A DNA stretch of 19,885 nucleotides from CAZPAN01 sp964581165. GTDB lineage: Bacteria > Actinomycetota > Coriobacteriia > Coriobacteriales > CADBOM01. A program made the position numbers and the translations under genes. The notes beneath the pieces are model-generated. The model saw only the letters and a program-made list of their open reading frames with translations. It was not told the DNA's origin and ran no database searches. This document shows positions 1 through 8,566 of the stretch, piece after piece. Each line of letters begins with the position of its first letter. The stretch's first letter is position 1. The DNA lies in the NCBI GenBank assembly GCA_964581165.1, contig CAZOMM010000035.1, forward strand, positions 1 through 19,885, in the 5' to 3' direction.

Positions 1-417
1 CAAGCCTCTAGCTGTGAATTAGAAACAGAGCAAATACAAGCCTTAATTTATAAAAATCTAATTTCAATAAGAAACAAGGAAATATCTAGTAAAAAAGTTC
101 TTACCGGTCCTCATTTGGATGACATTAAAATTAGTCTTAATGGCCATGATGCAAGAAAATATGCCTCACAAGGGCAGCAAAGATTCACATCTCTTGTTTG
201 GAAAATCACTGAGATGGAAACTATTAAGCAAATATCAGGCCAACAAGCAATTCTTTTATTAGACGATGTTATGTCTGAATTAGATAAAGAAAAAAGAAAG
301 ATGCTAACCGATTATTTATCTGAAAACATACAATCCTTTATAACTACAGTTGATTTAGAAAACATCGATAAGACTTATCTCTCAGAGGCAAGAATCTATG
401 AAATAGGCCAAGCATAA
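1..417 (+). CDS. recF: RecF, DNA replication and repair ATPase (3' part)
   Basis: This is the C-terminal 138 residues of RecF; the reading frame is open from base 1, so the 5' end lies outside the window. RecF is an SMC-like ABC ATPase that binds gapped or single-strand/double-strand DNA junctions and helps load RecA. Visible motifs are TGPHLDDIKI, the ABC signature-like ASQGQQR, the Walker B/D-loop LLLDDVMSELD, and FITTVDL, which resembles the FITTTDL of the family. The stop codon overlaps the ATG of the next gene by one base (TAATG), indicating translational coupling. Position before DUF721, gyrB and gyrA is the usual origin-proximal order. The methionine that could be read at 115 is a TTG inside the gene (Leu in LDD), not a start. 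Confidence 0.96.
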   Translation, partial: QASSCELETEQIQALIYKNLISIRNKEISSKKVLTGPHLDDIKISLNGHDARKYASQGQQRFTSLVWKITEMETIKQISGQQAILLLDDVMSELDKEKRKMLTDYLSENIQSFITTVDLENIDKTYLSEARIYEIGQA

Positions 418-926
418 TGAAAAACATTGGCGATGAGATAGACAAATTACTCTCAAATAACAACACAAGCAAATACAAAAGATCGCTAATTCTAAAAGAA
501 GCCTGGGAGAAAATTGCTCCTAAATCGATACTTGAGCACACAGATAATGTTGTCGATGGTAGGCAGGCTAAAAATTCCATTTTGGTGTATGTGGATAGCC
601 CTCAATGTGCAGCTAGTTTGTCGATGAGCAAGGAATACTATCGACAGATGATGGAGTATGAGACTGGCTTTGATATAAGCGAAATATTTTTTAAAGTCTC
701 TTCCAAAACAGGAATCAGAAAAGATTTTAGTAAAAAAGAAGAAGAAAAACCTTGGTATATAGAAGACGTTGAGTCTGTTCCATTAGATAATGGAGAGCTT
801 GAATATATAAAAATGACAATTTCTGTAATAGAAGATGAACAACTTAAAGAAACGCTCTTTAATGCGATGCTATCCGATATGGAATGGAAAAAAGGTCAAA
901 GACAGGCAAAAAAGCCTCACATATAA
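417..926 (+). CDS. DUF721 / DciA-like protein
   Basis: This 169-residue protein begins with the last base of the recF stop codon. The N-terminal ~110 residues match the DUF721 pattern: a leading helix followed by WEKIAPKSILEHT, then a beta-strand section (NSILVYVDSPQCAASLSM) and a helix (KEYYRQMMEYETG). In many bacteria DUF721 proteins are DciA, which loads the replicative helicase DnaB, and the gene commonly sits between recF and gyrB in actinobacteria. The last ~60 residues are charged and poorly conserved. The DUF721 assignment rests on motif resemblance and strong synteny. A helicase-loader role here is inferred from the family and has not been shown for this lineage. Confidence 0.85.
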   Translation: MKNIGDEIDKLLSNNNTSKYKRSLILKEAWEKIAPKSILEHTDNVVDGRQAKNSILVYVDSPQCAASLSMSKEYYRQMMEYETGFDISEIFFKVSSKTGIRKDFSKKEEEKPWYIEDVESVPLDNGELEYIKMTISVIEDEQLKETLFNAMLSDMEWKKGQRQAKKPHI

Positions 927-999
927 TTTTAAGGCCTTCTAGGGCTATGTTTGATGGTCTTACAAAACCAGCAATTTACATATGTTAGTATAGTTGGGT

Positions 1000-1040
1000 C
1001 AAAAGTGCTCTCGACACAGTTTTGTAGAGGGCTTTTTTAT
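1000..1040 (+). terminator. Rho-independent terminator or attenuator in the gyrB leader
   Basis: GCTCTC (1007-1012) pairs with GAGGGC (1027-1032) with one G-U pair. The stem is extended by ACA/TGT (1014-1016 with 1023-1025) and followed directly by six T and a further T-rich stretch. It ends about 37 bases before the gyrB ATG, leaving little room for a separate downstream promoter. It may therefore end recF-DUF721 transcription partially, or act as an attenuator for gyrB. The upstream arm lies inside a 22-bp sequence repeated once near 19492. Confidence 0.6.
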
Positions 1041-1076
1041 TGTTTTTTATTGTTGTCTTCTGGAATAGGAGAGTTG

Positions 1077-3017
1077 ATGGCCAGAAAAAAATCCGAACAC
1101 ACCTACGATGAGAAAGACATCAAAATTCTCGAAGGTTTAGAGGCTGTAAGAGTCAGACCTGGAATGTATATCGGATCAACTGGTCCTAGAGGATTACATC
1201 ATCTTGTTTATGAGGTAGTCGATAATTCTGTAGATGAAGCTCTTGCAGGATATTGCACAAAAATCGATGTGATTGTCCATTCAGATAATTCTGTGCAGGT
1301 AATAGATAACGGCAGAGGAATTCCTGTTGGTAAAAATAACAAAACAAAACAATCTACATTAGAGGTTGTTTTTACCGTCCTTCATGCTGGAGGAAAGTTT
1401 GGCGGAGAGGGATATAAGATCTCTGGAGGCCTTCACGGTGTAGGAATATCTGTTGTTAATGCCTTATCAACAAGAGTTGATTGCACTGTTTGTAGAGAAG
1501 GCTATCAGTGGCATATGTCTTTTGAGAGAGGAAAGACAGTTCAAAAACTCACTAAAGGCGACAAAACCAATAAAACAGGAACAGACGTTAGGTTTTGGCC
1601 CGATCCAGAGATTTTTCAAGAAACTACAGTATTTGACGCTGAAACTCTAACTACCAGATTAAGAGAGATGGCCTTCCTTAATAAAAACGTAAAAATCACC
1701 TTTACTGACATGAGGGTAGAAGAAGGCCAAAGCCCAGAAAAACTCGAATTTTATTACGCGGGCGGAATCGTTGACTACGTTAAATACTTAAATGAAGGAA
1801 AAGATATTCTTCCTGGCCTCAGCCGCCCTATTTATTTTGAAAAACAGGGCAAAGATGGTGAGGTAGAAGTAGCCCTTCAGTGGAATTCGTCTTTTTCGAA
1901 TACAATCATGGCTTTTGCCAACAATATTCACACTACAGAGGGTGGCACTCACCTCGAGGGCTTTAAAAATGCCTTAACGCGAACCATTAACAACTATGCT
2001 CTCTCTAAAAATCTAATCAAAAGCAAGGATGACAATCTTACAGGTGATGATGTTAGAGAAGGTCTCACCTGTGTGATATCTGTAAAACTTCATAACCCCC
2101 AATTTGAAGGACAGACAAAAACCAAGCTTGGTAATACCGAGATGAGGCCTTTTGTTCAATCTACTGTTACTACTGGTTTGGGTGAATATTTAGAAGAGCA
2201 TCCCAATCCCGCAAAAGAAATCATCAAAAAAGCTAGCCAGGCCGCAAAGGCGAGAAATGCTGCCAGAAAAGCGAGAGACTTAACACGCAGAAAATCCCTA
2301 CTGGAATCCTCGACTCTTCCTGGAAAGCTTGCGGACTGCTCAATAAGAGATGCTTCCTTAACTGAGCTTTATATAGTCGAGGGAGATTCTGCGGGAGGAT
2401 CGGCCAAACAGGCTAGAGAAAGATCATTCCAGGCAATTCTTCCTCTACGTGGAAAGATATTGAATGTAGAAAAAGCTGGCCTTCATAGAGCCCTATCGTC
2501 TGAAACTATCAGTTCTTTGATTACAGCCATTGGAACCGGTGTTGGAGACGACGAGTTTGATATCGATAAAGCCCGCTATCACAAAATAATAATCATGACC
2601 GATGCTGATGTAGACGGTGCTCATATTAGATGTCTGTTGCTAACTTTCTTTTACAACCATATGGAAGAGCTTATTCATCAGGGTTATGTGTATATAGCTC
2701 AGCCTCCTCTGTTTAGGTTAGCTGTGGGTAAAAAGCATAAGTACATATACAGCGATGATGAACTCAAAGAAGAAGTAGCAAAACTTTCTGAAGGAACCAA
2801 GTACACAGTTCAAAGATACAAAGGCTTAGGCGAGATGGATCCCGAGCAATTATGGGAAACAACAATGGCACCAGAAAATAGAACCTTGTTACAGGTAACT
2901 ATCGAAGATGGTGCTGCTGCAGCTAAGACTGTTTCTGATCTTATGGGTAGTCAAGTAGAACCCCGTAAAGAATTCATCCAAAAGTATGCAAAGGACGTTA
3001 GGTTTCTTGATATTTAG
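1077..3017 (+). CDS. gyrB: DNA gyrase subunit B
   Basis: GyrB is the ATPase subunit of the gyrase heterotetramer, which introduces negative supercoils into DNA. The protein is 646 residues, normal for the family. It has the GHKL ATP-binding region (EVVDNSVDEALAGY at ~46-59 and GLHGVG), a transducer domain, and the TOPRIM domain (EGDSAGGSAKQARERSF at ~435 and DADVDGAHI at ~508). It ends with the conserved QRYKGLGEMDPEQLWETTM tail. ATG 1077 is chosen because AGGAG lies 5 bases upstream and the protein then begins MARKKSEHTYDEKDI, typical of GyrB. The frame stays open upstream to 951, but that extension crosses the terminator hairpin and is not coding. gyrA follows after a ~38-base gap. Confidence 0.98.
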   Translation: MARKKSEHTYDEKDIKILEGLEAVRVRPGMYIGSTGPRGLHHLVYEVVDNSVDEALAGYCTKIDVIVHSDNSVQVIDNGRGIPVGKNNKTKQSTLEVVFTVLHAGGKFGGEGYKISGGLHGVGISVVNALSTRVDCTVCREGYQWHMSFERGKTVQKLTKGDKTNKTGTDVRFWPDPEIFQETTVFDAETLTTRLREMAFLNKNVKITFTDMRVEEGQSPEKLEFYYAGGIVDYVKYLNEGKDILPGLSRPIYFEKQGKDGEVEVALQWNSSFSNTIMAFANNIHTTEGGTHLEGFKNALTRTINNYALSKNLIKSKDDNLTGDDVREGLTCVISVKLHNPQFEGQTKTKLGNTEMRPFVQSTVTTGLGEYLEEHPNPAKEIIKKASQAAKARNAARKARDLTRRKSLLESSTLPGKLADCSIRDASLTELYIVEGDSAGGSAKQARERSFQAILPLRGKILNVEKAGLHRALSSETISSLITAIGTGVGDDEFDIDKARYHKIIIMTDADVDGAHIRCLLLTFFYNHMEELIHQGYVYIAQPPLFRLAVGKKHKYIYSDDELKEEVAKLSEGTKYTVQRYKGLGEMDPEQLWETTMAPENRTLLQVTIEDGAAAAKTVSDLMGSQVEPRKEFIQKYAKDVRFLDI

Positions 3018-3055
3018 TAGTTTTTCTCGATGGCTTTTAAGAGAGAAGAGTAGTT

Positions 3056-5406
3056 GTGGCAAATAACACACCAAATAACACACCTGAGATAGATCTAAGT
3101 GGAAGCAAGCTCATTACTGATGATTTAGCTAGCGAACTAAGAACCGACTTTCTCGATTACGCGATGAGCGTAATTGTTTCTAGGGCTTTACCAGATGTTC
3201 GAGATGGTTTAAAGCCTGTACATCGCAGAATCCTTTATGCGATGTATGAGTCTGGAATTCGTCCCGATAGGCCTCATAAAAAGTCTGCTTGGACGGTTGG
3301 AGAGGTTATAGGTAAGTACCATCCACACGGCGATGCAGCTGTATATGACACGATGGTAAGACTCGCCCAAAACTTTTCGATGAGAGTTCCGCTTGTTGAT
3401 GGTCATGGAAATTTTGGTTCAGTTGATGGCGATTCAGCAGCAGCAATGCGTTATACAGAAGCCCGTCTTCAGCGTGCTGCAATGGAGCTTATCCGCGATT
3501 TAGAAAAAGACACAGTTGATTTTCAGCCTAATTATGATGAATCCCTGCAAGAACCCTCTGTTTTGCCTTCGAGATTCCCAAATCTATTAGTTAATGGATC
3601 TTCAGGAATTGCTGTTGGAATGGCTACAAATATTCCACCTCATAATCTGGGTGAAGCCATAGATGCAGCAATTCTTTGCCTAGAGAACCCAGATGTTACA
3701 ACCGAAGAACTCATGAAAGTTATGCCTGGTCCCGATTTTCCAACCCAGGCAATCATTATGGGAAACAGCGGCATCAAAGAAGCCTACGAAACAGGGCGCG
3801 GCACAATAACAATTAGGTCTCGTGCGGTTCAGGAACATACTTCGACTGGGCGAGAAAGAATTGTCATCACCGAGATCCCTTATATGGTTAACAAAGCCAA
3901 GATGGTTCAAAAGATCGCTGATCTTGTGCACGAGAAGAAAATCACCGAGATTTCCGATTTAAGGGATGAGTCGGACCGCAGTGGAATGAGAGTTGTAATT
4001 GAGTTAAAGCAAGGCGCAATTCCGGATGTGGTTTTAAATAAACTCTACAAGCACACTCAGCTGCAAACCTCTTTTGGAATAAACATGATTGCCCTAGTTG
4101 ATGGGGTTCCAAAACTCATGTCGCTAAAAGAGATGCTTACTTATTACTGCGATTTTCAGCGCGAGGTGATAGTTAGACGCACTAAATATGATCTCAAAAA
4201 AGCCGAGGATCGCGCCCATATCTTAGAAGGCAGAGTTATTGCTCTTGATAATATCGACGAGGTTATCGAGATAATTCGCAACTCTCGCACGGACGAGATT
4301 GCTAAACAAAATCTAATGGAGAGGTTTTCTCTTTCGGAAATTCAGGCTAAAGACATTCTGGAGATGCGCCTGAAGAAATTAACCGGCCTAGAAAGAGATA
4401 ATCTCGAAGCTGAATTAGCAGAAGTAAGAGAAAAGATCGCCTATTACAAGCAAATTCTTTCTGACGATCATCTCGTTAGAAAAGTTGTCATCGACGAGAT
4501 GACAGAGATAAAAAACAAGTTTTCAACACCTAGGCTTACAGAAATTTCTTCTAGTAATGCTTCGACACTTGAGGTTGAGGATCTTATAGCCGAAGAGGAT
4601 ATGGTTGTTACTATCACTCATTCAGGTTATGTAAAGAGGCTTCCTGTTGCCACTTATAAGCAGCAAAAACGCGGTGGTAAAGGCTTACATGGAATGAACC
4701 TAAAAGACAATGATTATGTAGAAACCCTGTTTATTGCCTCAACTCATGATTGTGTCTTGTTCTTTACTAACTATGGCAAAGTGTACAGGCTAAAGGTTCA
4801 TGAATTACCGATAGGCTCAAGGCAAGCTAGAGGCCATGCAATAGTTAATCTTTTGCCGTTTGCTAAGGATGAAAAAATTGCAGCCGTAATTTCCACCAAA
4901 ACTTTTGAGCCCAATGAATACCTGATCTTTGCTACCAAAAACGGCACGGTTAAAAAGACCACAATGGATAGCTATAACAGGTCTAAAAAAGACGGACTTA
5001 TTGCTATCAATCTTAAATCTGATGACGAGCTTATTTCTGTGCGCAAGGTTAAAGAGGGCGAAAAAGTAATGATGGTCTCCTCTGCAGGTAAGGCGATTAT
5101 GTGGGATGAGTCTGAGGTTAGACCTATGGGACGCAATACCACTGGAGTTAAGGGGATGACCGTTAAAGACGAGGACCATGTCTTAGGAATGGAGATAGCC
5201 TCATCTGGTGATGATTTATTAGTGATAACAGAAAAAGGATACGGAAAAAGAACTCCGGTTTCGGAATATCCCGAGCAGCATCGCGGCGGTCAGGGTGTTA
5301 ACACAATCACAATGACTGAGAAAAAGGGCAAATTGGCCGCGATGAGGGTCATTAAAGAAAATGCCGAAGTCATTCTTTCTACCGAGGGTGGAATAGTTAT
5401 TAGAGT
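3056..5406 (+). CDS. gyrA: DNA gyrase subunit A (3' end lost in assembly gap)
   Basis: GyrA is the DNA-cleaving and DNA-wrapping subunit of gyrase. It starts at GTG 3056 behind a purine-rich site (AGAGAAGAG). The 783 visible codons cover the winged-helix and tower domains and nearly all of the beta-pinwheel C-terminal domain. The catalytic tyrosine is Tyr133 in AAMRYTEARL. The GyrA box, which marks gyrase rather than topoisomerase IV, is QKRGGKG at ~537-543. In the quinolone-resistance region (GDAAVYD, 92-98), Ala94 stands where E. coli has Ser83, while the Asp87 equivalent (Asp98) is kept. The frame runs into the N block at 5407 just after STEGGIVIRV; some tens of residues of the last blade are missing. 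Residues read beyond the gap in this frame are artefact. Confidence 0.97.
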
Positions 5407-5506
5407 NNNNNNNNNNNNNNNNNNNNNNNNNNNNNNNNNNNNNNNNNNNNNNNNNNNNNNNNNNNNNNNNNNNNNNNNNNNNNNNNNNNNNNNNNNNNNN
5501 NNNNNN
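5407..5506. other. Assembly gap of exactly 100 N
   Basis: One hundred N bases, the conventional size for a gap of unknown length between contigs. It removes the 3' end of gyrA and the last codons of the convergent DUF151 gene. The true distance is probably larger than 100 bases, because the missing GyrA tail alone would need on the order of that. The gene order on both sides matches the usual actinobacterial order, so the join is plausible. Confidence 0.98.
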
Positions 5507-6018
5507 TCCTCCCCAAGGCCAGAAATCTTAAAATCCTCCGGATCTAGTCTTTCTACAAAATCATGAAAAGCTTCGATTTCTTTTTCTTTAAAACTATCTC
5601 TACGAGGATTAAAGTTCATTGCTGCTGCTACAAACACAGGGGACTCTACATAAATAGGAGCATCATCTCTAATTGCTAGGGTTAAAGCATCGCTAGGTCT
5701 GGCATCTATATTAAATTCACAACCATTGTGATTTAGCACTATCCTTGAGTAAAAAGACAATCCATCTACTCTATCTATAACAACCCTTACTACTTTTGCT
5801 TCAAGACTGTCGATTATATTGAGCATTAGTTCGTGAGTTTGAGGCCTTTCAGTCTTTCTATTTTCTATTGCCATACTTATGGCAACCGCCTCCGCATTCC
5901 CTATATACATAGGCAATACTTTATTGTCTGAAAACATGTCAACAAACGGACGGAGAACTACCACAGATTTGTCTGGGCCTGTTCCAAATATCAAAGCATC
6001 TATAGACACAGGAATCAT
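5507..6018 (-). CDS. Bifunctional nuclease family protein (DUF151), 3' end in gap
   Basis: About 170 residues are visible of a DUF151 (bifunctional nuclease) domain protein; these small cytoplasmic proteins are reported to have DNase and RNase activity. Family hallmarks are visible: VLPMYIGNAEAVAISMAIE near the N-terminus, RPQTHELMLNIIDSLEAKVVRVVI, and FNIDARPSDALTLAIRDDAPIYV. The start at 6018 is supported by GGAGG (6026-6030 on the minus strand) with a 7-base spacer. The tail DFVERLDPEDFKISGLGE resembles the usual family ending, so only a few residues are probably lost in the N block. It converges on gyrA and diverges from tRNA-Ile. Its cellular role in this lineage is unknown. Confidence 0.9.
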
Positions 6019-6106
6019 AATGAGGCCTCCTTCCTATAGGAATAGGATAGTACAAGCCAGTAAGGTTCGTTTGCCAATATCGTTGACCGAATAGAATATA
6101 TGTTTC

Positions 6107-6133
6107 TTGACCTAAATATAATGCTGTTATAAG
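6107..6133 (+). promoter_or_regulatory. Candidate promoter of the tRNA-Ile/tRNA-Ala pair
   Basis: The AT-rich DNA before tRNA-Ile contains a perfect TATAAT at 6117-6122 and a TTGACC at 6107-6112 followed after 15 bases by TATAAG (6128-6133). No single -35/-10 pair has ideal 17-base spacing, so the exact promoter is uncertain. Placement 20-30 bases before the mature tRNA is reasonable. Confidence 0.4.
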
Positions 6134-6150
6134 GTGTCAAAGCGATTTAG

Positions 6151-6227
6151 GGGCCCATAGCTCAGTTGGCTAGAGCGCACGACTGATAATCGTGAGGTCA
6201 CAGGTTCAAATCCTGTTGGGCCCACCA
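6151..6227 (+). tRNA. tRNA-Ile (anticodon GAU)
   Basis: Complete cloverleaf. Acceptor GGGCCCA pairs with TGGGCCC, discriminator A is followed by an encoded CCA, and the T-arm contains GGTTCAAATCC. The anticodon loop CTGATAA gives GAU, which reads AUC/AUU. It is followed 64 bases later by tRNA-Ala, the same pair found after gyrA in many actinobacteria. The two were probably transcribed together, as the only clear terminator is after tRNA-Ala. Confidence 0.97.
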
Positions 6228-6291
6228 TCTATTACAACCCACGTGATGTGGGTTGATTTGTGTGATAGATGTTTTGAAGCTGTATAACGAT

Positions 6292-6367
<76 letters not shown>

Positions 6368-6377
6368 ATTTGCTGAT

Positions 6378-6425
6378 AACAGGTCAGACGCATGTTGCGC
6401 ACACGTCTGGCCTGTTTTGTTTTTG
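6378..6425 (+). terminator. Strong terminator after tRNA-Ala
   Basis: A 13-bp stem, AACAGGTCAGACG (6378-6390) with CGTCTGGCCTGTT (6404-6416), including one G-U pair. It has a 13-base loop and is followed by TTGTTTTTG. Classic intrinsic terminator ending the tRNA transcript. Confidence 0.88.
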
Positions 6426-6611
6426 CCTGCAGTGGTGTCTTTTGGTTGTGTTTTAAAAAGTGATGAGATTTAGGGCGTAGGCGAGCTGTAGGCCTTTTGT
6501 TTTTAAGCGCGTTAGGCAAGTTCCTTTATCAAATCCATATCAATACTGATCTAACATAGAGATTAACTTTAAGGAAAAGAGGAAAATCGGGAAGATTTTA
6601 AGGAGAAAATC

Positions 6612-6875
6612 ATGCGTTATAAATTCAAGCCAAAAGGAGTCTGCGCCAAAGAAATAAGCTTTGATTATGATGGCGAAAAGGTCAGCGATATAAACTTTAT
6701 CAGTGGCTGCCCAGGTAATCTCAAGGCTATTGGAAAATTATTAGATGGTGTTGAGCCTCAATACATCATAGACAAACTAAAAGGTAATACGTGTGCCACT
6801 AGACAAAGCTCTTGTGCAGACCAACTGGCTGTTGCTATGGAAGAGCTTTTAGATGGCAGGTTGCAAGCTCTGTAA
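6612..6875 (+). CDS. TSCPD domain-containing protein (TIGR03905-type, four Cys)
   Basis: An 87-residue protein with the small TSCPD domain also found at the C-terminus of some vitamin B12-dependent ribonucleotide reductases. Four cysteines sit in the expected places: GVC (~11), SGC (~34) and CATRQSSC (~61 and ~68), a pattern suggesting metal binding. AGGAG at 6601-6605 precedes ATG 6612 by 6 bases. Stand-alone copies of this size occur in clostridia and Coriobacteriia; their function is not established. It stands alone, followed 6 bases after its stop by intergenic repeat copy A. Confidence 0.85.
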   Translation: MRYKFKPKGVCAKEISFDYDGEKVSDINFISGCPGNLKAIGKLLDGVEPQYIIDKLKGNTCATRQSSCADQLAVAMEELLDGRLQAL

Positions 6876-6881
6876 GGGTCT

Positions 6882-7054
6882 CTGTGTTAAACCGCCGCTG
6901 ACATGATCACTAAATAGGTGTGCAGAAGCTGTGCTGGACTCAGGCGGTTTTCGCTCGCTGCGGAACTCGCCAGCCCCGGCATTCTGCGCACCCTTTAGTG
7001 AAAGCTTAACTTTATTGAGTGTTTTTAGCTCGACAATCTAACCTTATAACAACA
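6882..7054. repeat. Structured intergenic repeat, copy A
   Basis: First of two ~173-bp elements aligning without a single indel to 8367-8539 (about 80% identical by eye). Bases 6948-6997 form a 50-bp core identical in both. GGTGTGCAGAA (6917-6927) can fold onto TTCTGCGCACC (6982-6992) with one G-U pair. A second weaker hairpin involves TTATTGAG and CTCGACAA. It begins 6 bases after the TSCPD gene stop and ends ~40 bases before moeA. Function unknown; a 3'-end RNA element, terminator or dispersed mobile repeat are all possible. Confidence 0.85.
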
Positions 7055-7093
7055 GTGGTTTAACTCAGTGTAAAAAGAAAGGATGCGTTGGGC

Positions 7094-8350
7094 ATGTCAG
7101 ACCTGATTCCTGTTGAGGACGCTATTTCTAAAGTGCTTGAAAACGTTAAAGAAATGCCTGTCGAAAAAGTATTTGTAATTGATGCAATAGGCAGAGCAGC
7201 TGCTGAGGATCTATATAGCGATATCGACATAAACATGTTTGATGATGCAGCAATGGATGGCTATGCAATCATAGGAGCCGATGTTGCAAGTGCTAGTCCG
7301 GAGCATCCTGTTGAGCTAGATGTTGTCGATGTGATTGGTGCAGGATATCTACACGAGGGAACCTTACAAAGAGGTAAAGCCATCAAGATCATGACAGGCG
7401 CTGCTATGCCTGCAGGCTCCGACACCAACGTTAAGATCGAAGATGTTGAGATCACTGGCAATGGAGATACAGGCGATAAAGTGATTTTTAAATCGCCTTA
7501 CAAAATTGGAGCCAATGTTCGCAAAGCAGGCGAGGAGGCAAAAGCAGGCCAGCTTGTCTTTACAAAAGGCGATGTGATTAATCCGGCAGGAGCTGGTCTT
7601 TTGGCAACTACAGGCAATGTTGAAGTAGCTGTTCATAAGCGCCCTGTTGTTGGGATTATATCCATTGGAACAGAGCTGGTTGATTCTACAGAAGTTCCTC
7701 CTATGGGTAAGAAGCGCGATTCTAATAAATACACCCTAGCTGCAATGGCAAAGGATGCCGGAGCCGAAGTTAAGCTTTACCCTATTGTTAATGATGAGCC
7801 AGACGCAATCCGCGATGAGTATACCCGTGCAGTTTCTGAATGCGACTATGTGGTTTCGAGCGGTGGTGCCTGTGGAGGAGACTTTGACTATATCTCACAG
7901 GTTATTACTTTACTTGGAGATATTAAATTTGAGTATGTGAATATGAGGCCAGGTAAGGCCCAAACCTTTGGTGTTGCAAAAGACGGAACTTTAATGTTTG
8001 GCCTATCTGGCAATCCTGCAGCATCTGCTACAGGATTTGAGATTTTAGTAAGGCCAGCCTTACTTAAAGCACAGGGATACAAGACTCTTAGCCGCACAAC
8101 AGTAACCGCAAAACTAGCTGCAGATGTTAAAAAGAAAGAGCCTCGCAGGTTTCTTCTCAGAGGCACTCTCAGTAAAAAAGAAGATGGCAGTTATATAGCG
8201 ACACCTTTAAGTAGACAGTCCTCAGCACTTATAGGTGCAACCTCTCAATCCAATTGCCTTATAGTGCTTCCCGAAGGGGGTAAGCCTGGGGTTGAAGGTA
8301 TGGATGTAGAATGCATCAGAATTGATATTCCAGAGGGAACTGTAGCTTAG
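7094..8350 (+). CDS. moeA: Molybdopterin molybdenumtransferase MoeA
   Basis: MoeA inserts molybdate into adenylylated molybdopterin, the last step of molybdenum cofactor synthesis in the cytoplasm. The 418 residues carry the family marks in order: DDAAMDGYAI near the N-terminus, KIMTGAAMPAGSD, GIISIGTELV opening the MoCF-binding domain, SSGGACGGDFDY, NMRPGKA, GLSGNPAASATGFE, and the small C-terminal beta domain ending with CLIVLPEG. ATG 7094 is preferred; the in-frame TTG 7088 is closer to AAAGGA (7078-7083) and cannot be excluded. The gene stands alone between the two copies of the structured repeat, with no other cofactor genes nearby. Coriobacteriia often need this cofactor for DMSO-reductase-family enzymes, but none is encoded in this window. 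Confidence 0.95.
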   Translation: MSDLIPVEDAISKVLENVKEMPVEKVFVIDAIGRAAAEDLYSDIDINMFDDAAMDGYAIIGADVASASPEHPVELDVVDVIGAGYLHEGTLQRGKAIKIMTGAAMPAGSDTNVKIEDVEITGNGDTGDKVIFKSPYKIGANVRKAGEEAKAGQLVFTKGDVINPAGAGLLATTGNVEVAVHKRPVVGIISIGTELVDSTEVPPMGKKRDSNKYTLAAMAKDAGAEVKLYPIVNDEPDAIRDEYTRAVSECDYVVSSGGACGGDFDYISQVITLLGDIKFEYVNMRPGKAQTFGVAKDGTLMFGLSGNPAASATGFEILVRPALLKAQGYKTLSRTTVTAKLAADVKKKEPRRFLLRGTLSKKEDGSYIATPLSRQSSALIGATSQSNCLIVLPEGGKPGVEGMDVECIRIDIPEGTVA

Positions 8351-8366
8351 GGTTTAATTGTTAACC

Positions 8367-8539
8367 CTGTGCCAAACCGCCGTTGACACGGATATTGGAT
8401 GGGTGCGCAGAAACCGCGCTGAATCCGGGTTATTTTCGCTCGCTGCGGAACTCGCCAGCCCCGGCATTCTGCGCACCCTTTACTGAGAGGCTATAGTTGT
8501 TGAGTGTTTCTAGCTCAACAACTTAGCCTTATAACAACA
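8367..8539. repeat. Structured intergenic repeat, copy B
   Basis: Second copy of the element at 6882-7054. Its arms GGGTGCGCAGAA (8401-8412) and TTCTGCGCACCC (8467-8478) are perfect 12-bp inverted repeats; where copy A has a G-U pair, this copy has G-C, so pairing is kept. A second hairpin, TTGTTGAG with CTCAACAA, is also perfect here. The identical core is 8433-8482. It lies 16 bases after the moeA stop and ends ~28 bases before the convergent amidohydrolase stop. Both copies therefore sit just after a plus-strand gene. Confidence 0.85.
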
Positions 8540-8566
8540 CTAGCTGCTACCAAAAACTCACCGCTA

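Noticed and set aside
951..1076. 42-codon N-terminal extension of gyrB
   Set aside because: It crosses the terminator hairpin and a T-rich run, has no family similarity, and a good ribosome site with ATG occurs at 1077.
5290..5506. Continuation of the DUF151 minus-strand frame, and of the gyrA plus-strand frame, through the N block
   Set aside because: Frame continuity across 100 unknown bases has no meaning; the sequence beyond the gap belongs to the opposite gene.
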